Shown: positions 7,461 through 15,645 of the stretch, one piece after another
Position numbering within the stretch: the first letter of the stretch is position 1
How the letters are laid out: every line of letters starts with the position of its first letter
Source of the DNA: CALVNN01 sp964393975
GTDB lineage: Bacteria; Bacillota; Clostridia; Christensenellales; UBA1242
NCBI GenBank assembly: GCA_964393975.1
Contig: CAYMVO010000010.1
Span: 1-40,631, forward strand
Length of the DNA: 40,631 bases
Reading direction: 5' to 3'
Notes under the pieces: model-generated
Databases searched by the model: none
Seen by the model: the letters and a program-made list of their open reading frames with translations, nothing else
What the model was told of the DNA's origin: nothing
Translations under genes and position numbers: made by a program

Positions 7461-7937
7461 ATGAATAGTTTAAAAGTTAAAACTGGTGACAAAGTTGTTG
7501 TATTAACCGGTAAAGATAAAGGTAAAGTTAGCACTGTTAAAGCAACTTCTCCTAAGACTTCTAGAGTTGTAGTTGAGGGTGTTAATGTCCAAACTAAACA
7601 TATGAAAGCTAGAAATACAAAGCAAAAGAGCCAAATTATAAATCAAGAGGGCGCTATTGATGTTAGTAACGTAATGGTAGTTTGTCCAGCTTGCGATAAA
7701 GCAACTCGTGTTGCTAAAAAGGAAGTTGAAGGCAAGAATGTCCGTGTTTGCAAAAAATGTGGCGCCGTGCTAGATACTGATAAAAAAGTAGTTAAAGCTA
7801 AAAAAGGCAAAGCTGTTAAGGCTACTAATAAACCAGCTAAAGAAAAAACAACAAAGGCATCTACTAGTGCTACAGCGCCAAAGGCTGTTCAAGCGAAATC
7901 AACAACCAAGCGCGTAGTTAAGTCAGGTGACAGATAG
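7461..7937 (+). CDS. rplX: 50S ribosomal protein L24 (uL24) with long basic tail
   Basis: Residues 1-105 are a normal L24: the KOW motif GDKVVVLTGKDKGKVSTV near residues 9-26 and two CxxC pairs (C75/C78 and C97/C100) that probably bind zinc, as in many bacterial L24 proteins. The protein then continues for about 50 residues rich in lysine, alanine and threonine (KAKKGKAVKATNK and so on), making 158 residues against the usual 100-105. The tail is in frame, ends in a normal stop and is followed by SD GGAGGA of rplE, so it is not a sequencing slip. Its role is unknown; it is likely disordered and rRNA-binding. Confidence 0.94.
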   Translation: MNSLKVKTGDKVVVLTGKDKGKVSTVKATSPKTSRVVVEGVNVQTKHMKARNTKQKSQIINQEGAIDVSNVMVVCPACDKATRVAKKEVEGKNVRVCKKCGAVLDTDKKVVKAKKGKAVKATNKPAKEKTTKASTSATAPKAVQAKSTTKRVVKSGDR

Positions 7938-7951
7938 GAGGACGTGGACTT

Positions 7952-8506
7952 ATGACAACTGAAAATATGAATCGTTTACAAGCTCACTACAAAAATACTG
8001 TAGTGCCTGAGTTGATGAAAGAATGTAATTATAAAAATGTGAATCAAGTACCTAAAATTGATAAAATCATTATCAATATGGGACTTGGTGCTGAAAGGGA
8101 TAACTCTAAGAGTTTCAACTTGGCGGTAGAAGAATTGGCTTTGATAGCTGGTCAAAAACCTGTTCCTACTTTGGCTAAGAAATCAATCGCCAACTTTAAG
8201 TTGCGTGAAGGGCAAAAAATTGGCGCTAAAGTTACTCTAAGAGGTAAAAGAATGTATGAATTCTTGGATAGATTGCTTTCAGTAGCGCTTCCTCGAGTAA
8301 GAGACTTCAGAGGTATTTCACCAAAAGCCTTTGATGGTAGAGGAAACTATGCTTTGGGAATAAAGGAACAAATTATTTTCCCAGAAATCAAATATGATAA
8401 AGTGGAAAGGGTAAGAGGCTTTGATGTTATTATCGTTACCACTGCGAACACCGACGCTGAAAGCTTAGCAATGTTAACTAAAATGGGATTCCCTTTTAGG
8501 AAGTAA
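7952..8506 (+). CDS. rplE: 50S ribosomal protein L5 (uL5)
   Basis: The product has 184 residues with the conserved KIIINMGLG, AGQKPVPTLAKKSIANFKLREGQKIG and VRDFRGISPKAFDGRGNYALGIKEQIIFPEI stretches. L5 carries 5S rRNA into the large subunit and contacts P-site tRNA. The ATG at 7952 has SD AGGAGGACG about 10 bases upstream. No anomalies. Confidence 0.96.
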   Translation: MTTENMNRLQAHYKNTVVPELMKECNYKNVNQVPKIDKIIINMGLGAERDNSKSFNLAVEELALIAGQKPVPTLAKKSIANFKLREGQKIGAKVTLRGKRMYEFLDRLLSVALPRVRDFRGISPKAFDGRGNYALGIKEQIIFPEIKYDKVERVRGFDVIIVTTANTDAESLAMLTKMGFPFRK

Positions 8507-8516
8507 GGAGATAATT

Positions 8517-8702
8517 ATGGCAAGAAAAGCATTAAAAGAAAAACAAAAAAGAGTTCAAAAATTTTCCACAAGAGAATACACTCGTTGTAGTGTTTGTGGA
8601 AGACCTCATGCTGTTTTGAAGAAATATGGCATTTGTCGTATTTGTTTCAGAGAGATGGCTAATAGAGGAGAAATCCCTGGCTGTACAAAGGCTAGTTGGT
8701 AA
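8517..8702 (+). CDS. rpsN: 30S ribosomal protein S14, zinc type (uS14)
   Basis: The 61-residue product is the short, zinc-binding form, with C24-x2-C27 and C40-x2-C43 making the zinc ribbon and the end CFREMANRGEIPGCTKASW. The longer cysteine-free form used under zinc shortage is not in this window. S14 is in the head of the small subunit. SD AAGGAG is 8 bases before the ATG. Confidence 0.97.
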   Translation: MARKALKEKQKRVQKFSTREYTRCSVCGRPHAVLKKYGICRICFREMANRGEIPGCTKASW

Positions 8703-8717
8703 GGAGGTTGATGTTAT

Positions 8718-9116
8718 ATGGTATTAACTGATACAATTGCTGATATGTTGACTCGTATCCGTAATGTTGTTATGATAAAAGGTGAGACCGTTGAGATTCC
8801 TATGTCAAAAGAAAAAGTTGCGATTGCTGATATTTTGGTAAAAGAGGGTTATGTCAAGGGTTACGAAATTAAAGATGAAGGTGTTCAAAAGTCAATTGTT
8901 ATGACTTTAAAGTATGGCCCAAATGGTGAAAAGGTTATACAAGGATTGAAACGTATTTCTAAACCAGGTTTGCGTGTTTATGCGGAAGCAAGCAAATTAC
9001 CTAAAGTTATTAATGGTTTGGGTGTTGCAATCATTTCTACAAACAAAGGTATTATTACAGACAAACAAGCGAGAGAACTAAATGTCGGTGGCGAAGTTCT
9101 TTGCTATGTTTGGTAA
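8718..9116 (+). CDS. rpsH: 30S ribosomal protein S8 (uS8)
   Basis: The 132-residue product begins with the S8 signature TDTIADMLTRIRN (residues 4-16) and ends RELNVGGEVLCYVW. S8 is a primary 16S rRNA binder; in E. coli it also represses the spc operon by binding mRNA near rplE. No equivalent site was identified here. SD AAGGAGG is 17 bases before the ATG, which is somewhat far; no nearer start fits the family. Confidence 0.96.
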   Translation: MVLTDTIADMLTRIRNVVMIKGETVEIPMSKEKVAIADILVKEGYVKGYEIKDEGVQKSIVMTLKYGPNGEKVIQGLKRISKPGLRVYAEASKLPKVINGLGVAIISTNKGIITDKQARELNVGGEVLCYVW

Positions 9117-9131
9117 GAGGAGGACTGGATT

Positions 9132-9671
9132 ATGTCAAGAATTGGTAGAGCTCCTATAACATTACCTAGTGGTGTTACAGCTGAGTTTAAAGATGGTATT
9201 GTGACTGTTACTGGTCCTAAGGGTTCATTAACTCAAGAGATTTTTGGAGATATCAATGTTGATATTAAAGACAATGTTTTGACTTTGACTCGTGCGAACG
9301 ATGAGAAAAGCAATAAAGAGAAACATGGTTTATACCGTAGCCTTGTTAATAACATGGTTAAAGGTGTTACCGAGGGTTTTAGTAGAAATCTTGTGTTTAA
9401 CGGCGTTGGTTACAAAATTCAAAAGACTGGTAATAGACTTGTTATGAATATCGGTTTGTCTCATAGCGTAAGCGTTGAGGAGGAAGGTGGTTGCACTATT
9501 GAAATAGTTAGCCCAACCGAAATTTCAATCAAAGGAATTGATAAATGTAAAGTTGGTCAATTCGCTGCTAAGATAAGGGCAATCAGACCTGTAGAACCTT
9601 ATCATGGCTACGGGATAAGATACAACGATGAAGTTGTAAACCGTAAAGTATTTAAGTCAGGTAAAAAGTAA
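9132..9671 (+). CDS. rplF: 50S ribosomal protein L6 (uL6)
   Basis: The product has 179 residues in two similar domains. It starts MSRIGRAPITLPSGV and ends with the conserved GQFAAKIRAIRPVEPYHGYGIRY segment (GKGIRY in most species, here GYGIRY). L6 sits near the factor-binding site and the sarcin-ricin loop. The spacing of 15 bases from rpsH and the SD GAGGAGGACTGG are typical. Confidence 0.96.
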   Translation: MSRIGRAPITLPSGVTAEFKDGIVTVTGPKGSLTQEIFGDINVDIKDNVLTLTRANDEKSNKEKHGLYRSLVNNMVKGVTEGFSRNLVFNGVGYKIQKTGNRLVMNIGLSHSVSVEEEGGCTIEIVSPTEISIKGIDKCKVGQFAAKIRAIRPVEPYHGYGIRYNDEVVNRKVFKSGKK

Positions 9672-9686
9672 AAGGAGTGGCTAGAT

Positions 9687-10055
9687 ATGGTAACTAAAGT
9701 AGATAAGAATGCAAAAAGAGAAATTAGACATGCTCGTATCAGAACAAAAGTATCTGGTACTTCTGAGAGACCTAGACTTTGTGTGAATCGTACTGCAAAT
9801 CACATTTCTGTGCAAATAATTGATGATGTTAAGGGCGTTACTTTAGCAAGCGCAAGTACTGTAGAGAAGGAGATTGCTAAGTCTGTAGTAAGTAAGACTA
9901 GACAGGAAAAAGCTTCAGTAATAGGTGCTACAATTGCTCAGAGAGCAAAAGATAAGGGTATTACTGCTGTGGTTTTTGATCGTGGTGGTTATATCTATAC
10001 AGGTTGTGTTAAACAAGTCGCTGAGGCAGCTCGTGAAGCTGGTTTAGACTTCTAA
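9687..10055 (+). CDS. rplR: 50S ribosomal protein L18 (uL18)
   Basis: The 122-residue product carries RIRTKVSGTSERPRLCVNRTANHISVQIID (about residues 18-47) and VVFDRGGYIYTGCVKQVAEAAREAGLDF at the end, both diagnostic for L18, which binds 5S rRNA together with L5. The basic N-terminus is of normal length. SD AAAGGAGTGG precedes the ATG. Confidence 0.96.
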   Translation: MVTKVDKNAKREIRHARIRTKVSGTSERPRLCVNRTANHISVQIIDDVKGVTLASASTVEKEIAKSVVSKTRQEKASVIGATIAQRAKDKGITAVVFDRGGYIYTGCVKQVAEAAREAGLDF

Positions 10056-10066
10056 GGGAGGATGTT

Positions 10067-10576
10067 ATGGCAAAGAAAGAAGAAAGAAAACCTAGAGTAC
10101 AAAACGATGGCTTTGATAAAGTAATGGTAGATGTTCGTAGAGTAGCTAAAGTTGTTAAAGGTGGTAGAACTCTAAGAATAAGTGCTTTGGTGGTCGTTGG
10201 TAACAAAAAAGGTCAAATTGGTTTCGGTATTGGTAAAGCTGTTGAAGCAAACGAAGCTATTGAAAAAGCTACTCAACAAGCTAAGAAAAACTTGATAACT
10301 GTACCTATTGTTAATGATACTATTCCTCACGAGGTGATTGGGAAGTTTAGTTCAACTAGTATTTTGATGCTTCCAAGCAAGGAAGGTAATGGTATCATTG
10401 CTGGTGGCGCTGCTCGTATTGTGCTAGAGCTTTCTGGTATAAAGAATATTACAGCTAAAAAGCATGGTTCAAACAATAAGATTAATGTTGTGAGAGCGAC
10501 GTTTGAAGGCTTGAAATTGTTACGCACGGCTGAACAAATTGCTGAATTACGTGGAAAATCTGTAGAGGAGATATAG
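10067..10576 (+). CDS. rpsE: 30S ribosomal protein S5 (uS5)
   Basis: The product has 169 residues with the double-stranded RNA-binding N-domain (RRVAKVVKGGRTLRISALVVVGNKKGQIGFGIGKA, about residues 25-59) and the C-terminal GIIAGGAARIVLELSGIKNI. S5 helps set decoding accuracy at the mRNA entrance. It starts 11 bases after rplR with SD GGGAGGATG. Confidence 0.96.
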   Translation: MAKKEERKPRVQNDGFDKVMVDVRRVAKVVKGGRTLRISALVVVGNKKGQIGFGIGKAVEANEAIEKATQQAKKNLITVPIVNDTIPHEVIGKFSSTSILMLPSKEGNGIIAGGAARIVLELSGIKNITAKKHGSNNKINVVRATFEGLKLLRTAEQIAELRGKSVEEI

Positions 10577-10580
10577 TTAT

Positions 10581-10763
10581 ATGGATAAAAAATTAAAAGT
10601 TACTTATGTAAGAAGCTGTATCGGACTTGACAAGAATCAAAAAGCAATTTTGGAAGGTTTGGGGCTTAGAAAATTAAATACCGTTAAGATTTTACCTGAC
10701 AATGCTAGCGTTCGCGGTAGTTTGTTTAAGGTTAAACATCTTGTTCGTGTAGAAGAGATATAA
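10581..10763 (+). CDS. rpmD: 50S ribosomal protein L30 (uL30)
   Basis: The 60-residue product is the short bacterial L30: KVTYVRSCIGLDKNQKAILEGLGLRKLN at the front and VRGSLFKVKHLVRVEEI at the end. It starts just 4 bases after the rpsE stop; the SD GAGGAGAT lies inside rpsE. Confidence 0.95.
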   Translation: MDKKLKVTYVRSCIGLDKNQKAILEGLGLRKLNTVKILPDNASVRGSLFKVKHLVRVEEI

Positions 10764-10777
10764 TAGGAGGAAAGGAT

Positions 10778-11221
10778 ATGGATATTCAGAGCTTGTCTCC
10801 ACAAACAGGTGCCAAATCTAAGAAAATTCGTGTAGGTCGTGGTACCGGTAGTGGATTAGGTAAAACTAGTGGTAGAGGACAAAAAGGTCAAAATTCTAGA
10901 AGCGGTGGTGGTGTTCGTCCCGGTTTTGAAGGCGGACAAATGCCTCTCGATAGAAGATTACCTAAACGTGGATTTACTAATATATTTGCGAAAAAGTATG
11001 CAATCGTTAATGTTGGCGATTTAAACAAACTTGAAGCAGGTACTGTTGTAGATGAAAGATTTCTCTTTGAAAATAGAATTATTGGTAAAATAGAGAAAGA
11101 TGGCGTTAAGGTTTTGGGTAGTGGTGATATTGATAAAGCTATTACTGTCAAAGCAAACAAATTCTCTGCTACAGCTCAAGAAAAAATTGAGAAAGCTGGC
11201 GGAAAAGTAGAGGTATTATAA
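10778..11221 (+). CDS. rplO: 50S ribosomal protein L15 (uL15)
   Basis: The 147-residue product has the glycine-rich, basic N-terminal region RVGRGTGSGLGKTSGRGQKGQ (about residues 18-38) followed by GFEGGQMPLDRRLPKRGF, as in all L15 proteins. It is a late-stage assembly protein of the large subunit. Its stop codon overlaps the secY start by one base (TAATG). Confidence 0.96.
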   Translation: MDIQSLSPQTGAKSKKIRVGRGTGSGLGKTSGRGQKGQNSRSGGGVRPGFEGGQMPLDRRLPKRGFTNIFAKKYAIVNVGDLNKLEAGTVVDERFLFENRIIGKIEKDGVKVLGSGDIDKAITVKANKFSATAQEKIEKAGGKVEVL

Positions 11222-12519
11222 TGTTTAAAACATTGGTAAATGCATTTAAGGAAAAAGAGATAAGAAGTAAACTTCTTATTACTTTAGGACTTTTGTTCCT
11301 ATTTGTTTTGGGTACTTGGATACCTGTACCTGGGATTGATAACAGTGTGTTTGAGTCCGCTACAAGTGGCAACACATTTTTGTCGTTATTAAGTAGTATT
11401 AATGGTGGGGCGCTTGCAAATGGTGCGGTGCTTGCATTAGGTGTGTCACCTTATATCACCTCATCTATTATTATGCAAGTATTAACTATTGCCATACCTA
11501 GTCTTGAGCAAATGGCTAAAAAGGGTGGCGAAGAGGGTAGAAGAAAGTTTAATAAATATATTCGATACGGTGCGTTAATCCTTGCTATAGCACAAGCTGT
11601 TAGTATTGTGATTGGGTTTAATAATTCAGGAAATGCAGTTACTGGTGTGTTGTTTGGTAATGTCTTAGTGACTTCAATATTTGTAGTGCTAGTTTTGGTT
11701 GCTGGCGCAATGTTTACCGTTTGGCTTGGTGAAAAAATTACCGAAAATGGTATCAGCAATGGTATGTCTCTATTGGTGTTTGTCGGTATTTTGTCATCTG
11801 CAAGTATTCAATTGCTTGAAACGTTTACAAGTATTATTACTGGTCAAGCAACCGATGAGATGGTTTGGGGAGTGATTATATTCCTAGTGGCGTTAGTTCT
11901 AATATTTGCTTTTATAGTATTTGTGGATCTAGCGGAAAGAAAAATACCTGTTACTTATGCTAAGCAGATAAGAGGCAGAAAAATGATGGGTGGTCAAACA
12001 GCAGACTTGCCTTTGAAGGTAAATAGTAGCGGTGTTATTCCTATCATATTTGCTTCAGCGTTCTTGATGTTCCCACAAATTATCATTAGTATATTTTGGC
12101 CAACAAGTAGTTTTGCTTCTTTTTGGAATCAATATCTAGGCGCGGGAAGTTGGGTTTATAGTGTGTTTTTAGCTTTGTTTATTTGGGCTTTTGCATTCTT
12201 CTATGCTCAGGTTAACTTTAAATCAGTGGACATTGTGCAACATATTCGAGAAAATGGTGGTATGATTGCTGGCTATAGACCTGATAAAGCGGTAGAGTAC
12301 TTGGATAAAGTTCATAATAGATTGGTTTTGTTTGGCGCAATATTTTTAGCGTTTATCGCACTTATTCCAACGCTTATATTTCAAGCAATTAATGTGGGTA
12401 CTTTGGTAAACGCATTCACCGCAACTGGTATGTTAATTATTGTTTCGGTCGCTCTAGAATTTAATAAAGGATTGGAAGAACAAATAGTCAATAGAAACTA
12501 TAGAGGTTTCTTGAAATAA
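11221..12519 (+). CDS. secY: Protein translocase channel subunit SecY
   Basis: The 432-residue membrane protein is the pore of the Sec translocon that passes secreted and membrane proteins through the plasma membrane. About ten hydrophobic segments are visible. Typical motifs include LGVSPYITSSIIMQVL (about residues 76-91), the RRKFNKY stretch and the GYRPDKAVEYLDKV cytosolic loop (about residues 350-363). It is coupled to rplO by a one-base overlap. A new promoter follows it (12530-12558), so its expression can be separated from that of adk. Confidence 0.97.
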   Translation: MFKTLVNAFKEKEIRSKLLITLGLLFLFVLGTWIPVPGIDNSVFESATSGNTFLSLLSSINGGALANGAVLALGVSPYITSSIIMQVLTIAIPSLEQMAKKGGEEGRRKFNKYIRYGALILAIAQAVSIVIGFNNSGNAVTGVLFGNVLVTSIFVVLVLVAGAMFTVWLGEKITENGISNGMSLLVFVGILSSASIQLLETFTSIITGQATDEMVWGVIIFLVALVLIFAFIVFVDLAERKIPVTYAKQIRGRKMMGGQTADLPLKVNSSGVIPIIFASAFLMFPQIIISIFWPTSSFASFWNQYLGAGSWVYSVFLALFIWAFAFFYAQVNFKSVDIVQHIRENGGMIAGYRPDKAVEYLDKVHNRLVLFGAIFLAFIALIPTLIFQAINVGTLVNAFTATGMLIIVSVALEFNKGLEEQIVNRNYRGFLK

Positions 12520-12529
12520 TTGTTTGGTA

Positions 12530-12558
12530 TTGACAAAAGTTGCTAAATATAGTAGAAT
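12530..12558 (+). promoter_or_regulatory. Internal promoter for adk and downstream genes
   Basis: TTGACA (12530-12535), 17 bases, then TAGAAT (12553-12558), one mismatch to consensus. The start point would be about 12565, giving a very short leader of about 10 nt before the adk ATG at 12575. Confidence 0.75.
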
Positions 12559-12574
12559 ATTTAAAGAGGTGTAA

Positions 12575-13201
12575 ATGAATATTGTTCTATTAGGTCCACC
12601 AGGTTCCGGAAAAGGTACACAATCAAGAAATATCGCTGAGTATTATGGCTTGACGCATATATCTACGGGTGATTTATTAAGAGACGCTTTAAATAATGGC
12701 GTGGATGTTGGTGTTGATATCGACGAATACCTTGTAAAAGGTGTTTTAGTCCCTGATGATGTGATTAGTAAGTTGCTTGAGGTCAGATTGAAACAAGATA
12801 TTAAAAACGGATATATCCTAGATGGCTATCCGCGTACATTGTCACAGGCCAATTCGCTTGAAAGTTTTGCAAGACCAGATGTCGTTCTACTCTTAAATAC
12901 TGATAAAAAGTATATTTTGAATAGAATAGTTAATCGTTCCGTTTGTAGCGGTTGCAAGGCTACATTATCGGAAGATAAGTTAGTTAATGGAAATTGTCCA
13001 TTTTGCGGTGGCGAGACTTTTAAAAGAAGTGACGATAATGAACAAACCTTTTCAAAAAGATTTGACATTTATGAAGAATTGACCAAACCGTTAATTGATT
13101 TTTACAATCAAAAGTCTATACTTAAAATAGTAGATGGTAATGCGGGTGTAGAGGAAATTTTTGATAAAATAAAAGTTATTTTGGGTAGGAATACGAAATG
13201 A
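12575..13201 (+). CDS. adk: Adenylate kinase
   Basis: The product has 208 residues and interconverts ATP plus AMP with two ADP. The P-loop is GPPGSGKGT (residues 7-15); the AMP-site STGDLLR (30-36) and DGYPRT (83-88) are present. The LID carries C124-x2-C127 and C141-x2-C144, a structural zinc site usual in Gram-positive enzymes. The adk-map pair after secY is the classic Bacillota order. The stop overlaps the map start by four bases. Confidence 0.96.
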   Translation: MNIVLLGPPGSGKGTQSRNIAEYYGLTHISTGDLLRDALNNGVDVGVDIDEYLVKGVLVPDDVISKLLEVRLKQDIKNGYILDGYPRTLSQANSLESFARPDVVLLLNTDKKYILNRIVNRSVCSGCKATLSEDKLVNGNCPFCGGETFKRSDDNEQTFSKRFDIYEELTKPLIDFYNQKSILKIVDGNAGVEEIFDKIKVILGRNTK

Positions 13202-13959
13202 GAAAAATGTCTAAAGAAGAAATTGAATTAATGAGAAAAGCAGGTTCTATTGTGGGTGATTTGTTGTCGCTTATGCGTGATTCAGTTAGAGTCGGTATCA
13301 CTACAAAAGAATTGGATAATATTGCCAGAGAGTTTATATTATCGCAGGGAGCGACACCATCATTTTTAAATTATGATGGGTTTCCTGCTAGTATATGTAC
13401 TTCGGTGAATTCGGTTGTTGTACACGGTATTCCTAATGATTACGCTCTTCAAGAGGGTGATATCATAGGTATCGATGTAGGAGCGTGTTATAAAGGTTAT
13501 CATGGCGATGCTGCGAGGACTTTTATAATAGGTGAAACTAGTGCTAAAGTTAAAAAACTTGTTGAGGAAACAAAAAGATGTTTTTTTAAAGGTATTGAAG
13601 GTTTGAAAGCTGGAGATAGAATAGGTAAAATTAGTAATGCAGTGCAAGAAAACGCATTAAAGCATAACTATGGAATAGTCAAAGAATTAGTGGGACATGG
13701 TGTAGGTAAACATTTGCACGAGGATCCTAATATACCTAATTATGGTAGTAAAGATAGCGGACCTGTAATTGTAAAAGATTGCACGCTTGCTGTGGAACCT
13801 ATGATAAATTTAGGTACATCTCATGTTAGATTGCTAAATGATGGTTGGACGGTTGTAACCGCTGATGGTAAACCTTCTGCTCATTATGAAAACACAATTT
13901 TAGTGACTGAAGATGGCGTAGAGATCTTGACTTTGATGAAAGGCGAAACTACTTTATGA
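13198..13959 (+). CDS. map: Methionine aminopeptidase, type I
   Basis: This 253-residue enzyme removes the N-terminal methionine of new proteins. The expected metal ligands are present: D93 and D104 in GIDVGACYKGYHGDA, H167 in VGHGVGKHLHEDP, E200 in AVEPM and E231 near YENT; H76 in VVHGIP is the conserved active-site histidine. It overlaps adk by four bases (ATGA) and the next gene in the same way, so it is translationally coupled on both sides. A second in-frame ATG at 13207 is an alternative start. Confidence 0.95.
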   Translation: MRKMSKEEIELMRKAGSIVGDLLSLMRDSVRVGITTKELDNIAREFILSQGATPSFLNYDGFPASICTSVNSVVVHGIPNDYALQEGDIIGIDVGACYKGYHGDAARTFIIGETSAKVKKLVEETKRCFFKGIEGLKAGDRIGKISNAVQENALKHNYGIVKELVGHGVGKHLHEDPNIPNYGSKDSGPVIVKDCTLAVEPMINLGTSHVRLLNDGWTVVTADGKPSAHYENTILVTEDGVEILTLMKGETTL

Positions 13960-14231
13960 ACAAACAAATTGAAATAGGTAGTGTTGTGAAAGCGATTGCT
14001 GGGCGAGATGATGGACAATATTTTATAGTAATTGAAAAAATAAACGATGAATATGTCTTAATCGCTAATGGCAAAAATCGTACAATGGCAAAACCTAAAA
14101 AGAAAAAAATCAAACACTTAAAATCTATTGGTATAAAGATAGATGATATAGCAGACAAATTGCTAGATGGTAAAAAAGTATTGGACTTCAAAGTTTTGAG
14201 TGCTATCAAAGAATGTCTGCCTAAAGATTAA
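13956..14231 (+). CDS. KOW-domain RNA-binding protein
   Basis: This 91-residue protein has a KOW-like fold at the front (IGSVVKAIAGRDDGQYFIVIEKINDEYVLIANG, about residues 7-40) and a lysine-rich middle (AKPKKKKIKHLK). Proteins of this type, annotated as KOW or L14e-like, stand between map and infA in many Clostridia. They are presumed to bind RNA or the ribosome, but no precise role is known to me. The start ATGA overlaps the map stop. Confidence 0.85.
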   Translation: MNKQIEIGSVVKAIAGRDDGQYFIVIEKINDEYVLIANGKNRTMAKPKKKKIKHLKSIGIKIDDIADKLLDGKKVLDFKVLSAIKECLPKD

Positions 14232-14243
14232 TCGGAGGTAAAT

Positions 14244-14492
14244 ATGTCTAAAGATGATTATATTGAAATGAAGGGCGAAGTTGTGGACGCCATGAGGAAT
14301 GCTCAATATAAGGTTAAGTTATCCAATGGTCACGTTGTTACTGCTTATGTTTGTGGTAAGATGCATTTAAGTAATACTAGAGTAAATATAGGCGACCAAG
14401 TCACTGTGGAAATAAGCCCTTATGACCTTACAAAAGGTCGTATTAGGTGGAACAATAGCCTAAGAAGTTATACGCCACCTAGTTCCAATTAA
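14244..14492 (+). CDS. infA: Translation initiation factor IF-1
   Basis: The 82-residue OB-fold protein binds the A site of the small subunit during initiation. KDDYIEMKGEVVDAMRNAQYKVKLSNGHVVTAYVCGKM and VTVEISPYDLTKGRI are characteristic. It is about ten residues longer than the usual 72; the extra part is the C-terminal tail NSLRSYTPPSSN. The position before rpmJ and rpsM is the standard one. Confidence 0.95.
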   Translation: MSKDDYIEMKGEVVDAMRNAQYKVKLSNGHVVTAYVCGKMHLSNTRVNIGDQVTVEISPYDLTKGRIRWNNSLRSYTPPSSN

Positions 14493-14536
14493 TCTAACGG
14501 ATGACATTTTATACAAAAAATTAAAGGAGAAGTAAT

Positions 14537-14653
14537 ATGAAAGTTAGACCATCTGTTAAACCTATGTGCAAAGATTGCAAGGTTATTAAAAGAGAGGGTA
14601 AGGTAATGGTTATCTGCCCTAAAGATAAGAGTCACAAGCAGACTCAAGGTTAA
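14537..14653 (+). CDS. rpmJ: 50S ribosomal protein L36 (bL36), zinc type
   Basis: A 38-residue product starting MKVRPSVKPMCKDCKVIKR and ending in SHKQTQG. C11, C14, C27 and H33 form the zinc site of the zinc-binding L36 form. The ATG is preceded by SD AAAGGAGAAG. It is the smallest gene of the window and sits in its expected place between infA and rpsM. Confidence 0.96.
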   Translation: MKVRPSVKPMCKDCKVIKREGKVMVICPKDKSHKQTQG

Positions 14654-14686
14654 TTAAAAATATTATCACTTAATTTTTAATTAATT

Positions 14687-14790
14687 CGCTTTGTTAAAGC
14701 GCGCAAATTTAAGGTTGCCAAAAAAAATCTTGATTTGAAATTACCGCTAGTAAGGGGCGGCTGGCATACAAAATTTATGTTACCTTATAG
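14687..14790 (+). promoter_or_regulatory. Structured leader upstream of rpsM, possible S4-type control site
   Basis: The 177-base gap between rpmJ and rpsM is unusual for this tight operon. It holds a perfect hairpin CGCTTT/AAAGCG (14687-14701), then three nested helices: TAAGGT (14710-14715) with ACCTTA (14782-14787), TGCCA (14716-14720) with TGGCA (14762-14766), and CCGC (14744-14747) with GCGG (14757-14760). A second TAAGG at 14751-14755 could compete for CCTTA. In E. coli, S4 represses the alpha operon at a pseudoknot before rpsM; rpsD is in this operon too, so S4 is the obvious candidate ligand. This is inference. Confidence 0.4.
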
Positions 14791-14830
14791 CGTTATTATA
14801 TATCATTTTAAATAATTTAGGAGGAGTTCA

Positions 14831-15199
14831 ATGGCTCGTATTGCAGGTGTGGATTTACCACGCGAAAAAAGATTGGAAATCGGTCTTACCTATATATATG
14901 GTATAGGCAGATACCAAGCTAACAAGATATTAAAAGAAACTAATTTGAGCCCTGATATTCGTGTTAAAGACTTGACTGAAGATCAGATTGCTTTACTTAG
15001 TAAGAATATTGAAAAGAATCACATCGTTGAAGGTGATTTGAGAAGAGAAGTTTCAATGAACATTAAACGCTTAGGCGAAATTGGCTGTTATCGTGGCATT
15101 AGGCATAGAAAAGGGTTGCCTGTTAGAGGTCAAACCACTAAGAATAACGCTAAAACTAGTAGACGCATTAGAACTTTTGCATCTACCAAAAATAATTAA
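14831..15199 (+). CDS. rpsM: 30S ribosomal protein S13 (uS13)
   Basis: The 122-residue product starts MARIAGVDLPREKRLEIGLTYIYGIG and contains GCYRGIRHRKGLPVRGQTTKNNAKT, both diagnostic. S13 is in the head of the small subunit and touches P-site tRNA and the subunit bridge. The C-terminal basic tail is of normal length. SD TAGGAGGAG precedes the ATG after a structured leader. Confidence 0.96.
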   Translation: MARIAGVDLPREKRLEIGLTYIYGIGRYQANKILKETNLSPDIRVKDLTEDQIALLSKNIEKNHIVEGDLRREVSMNIKRLGEIGCYRGIRHRKGLPVRGQTTKNNAKTSRRIRTFASTKNN

Positions 15200-15209
15200 G
15201 GAGTAAGTT

Positions 15210-15620
15210 ATGGCTAACATGAAGAACAAAGGTGCCAAAGCTGGTACTAAAAAGAAGAGAAGAGTTACCAAAAACATTGACAAAGGTCAAGTTCATATTC
15301 AAGCTTCAAACAATAATACCATAATCACCTTTACTGATGAAGCAGGAAATGTTATTTCTTGGAGTAGTTCAGGTGCTTTGGGTTACAAAAGTAGCAAAAA
15401 GAGTACTCCTTTTGTTGCACAAGAAGTTTGTGAGGCTGCTGCTAGAACAGCTAAGGATCAAGGCATAAGATCTGTTGAGGTTTTTGTTAAGGGTTCTGGA
15501 AGTGGTAGAGAAGCTGCGGTGAGAGCGCTTCAAACTGCTGAAATTAATGTAACAATGATAAAGGATGTGTCGCCAATCCCTCATAACGGATGTCGTCCTC
15601 CTAAACGCAGAAGAGTGTAA
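15210..15620 (+). CDS. rpsK: 30S ribosomal protein S11 (uS11)
   Basis: The product has 136 residues with VHIQASNNNTIITFTDEAGNVISWSSSGALGYK in the first half and VKGSGSGREAAVRAL, IKDVSPIPHNGCRPPKRRRV at the end. S11 lies on the platform near the mRNA exit. It is 10 bases after rpsM with SD AAGGAG. Confidence 0.96.
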   Translation: MANMKNKGAKAGTKKKRRVTKNIDKGQVHIQASNNNTIITFTDEAGNVISWSSSGALGYKSSKKSTPFVAQEVCEAAARTAKDQGIRSVEVFVKGSGSGREAAVRALQTAEINVTMIKDVSPIPHNGCRPPKRRRV

Positions 15621-15645
15621 TTAAATTAAGGAGAATAAAATTTTT

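Noticed and set aside
13198..14492. Frameshift between adk, map and the KOW gene
   Set aside because: The overlaps are clean ATGA or TGATG-type start/stop overlaps and every protein has full family length.
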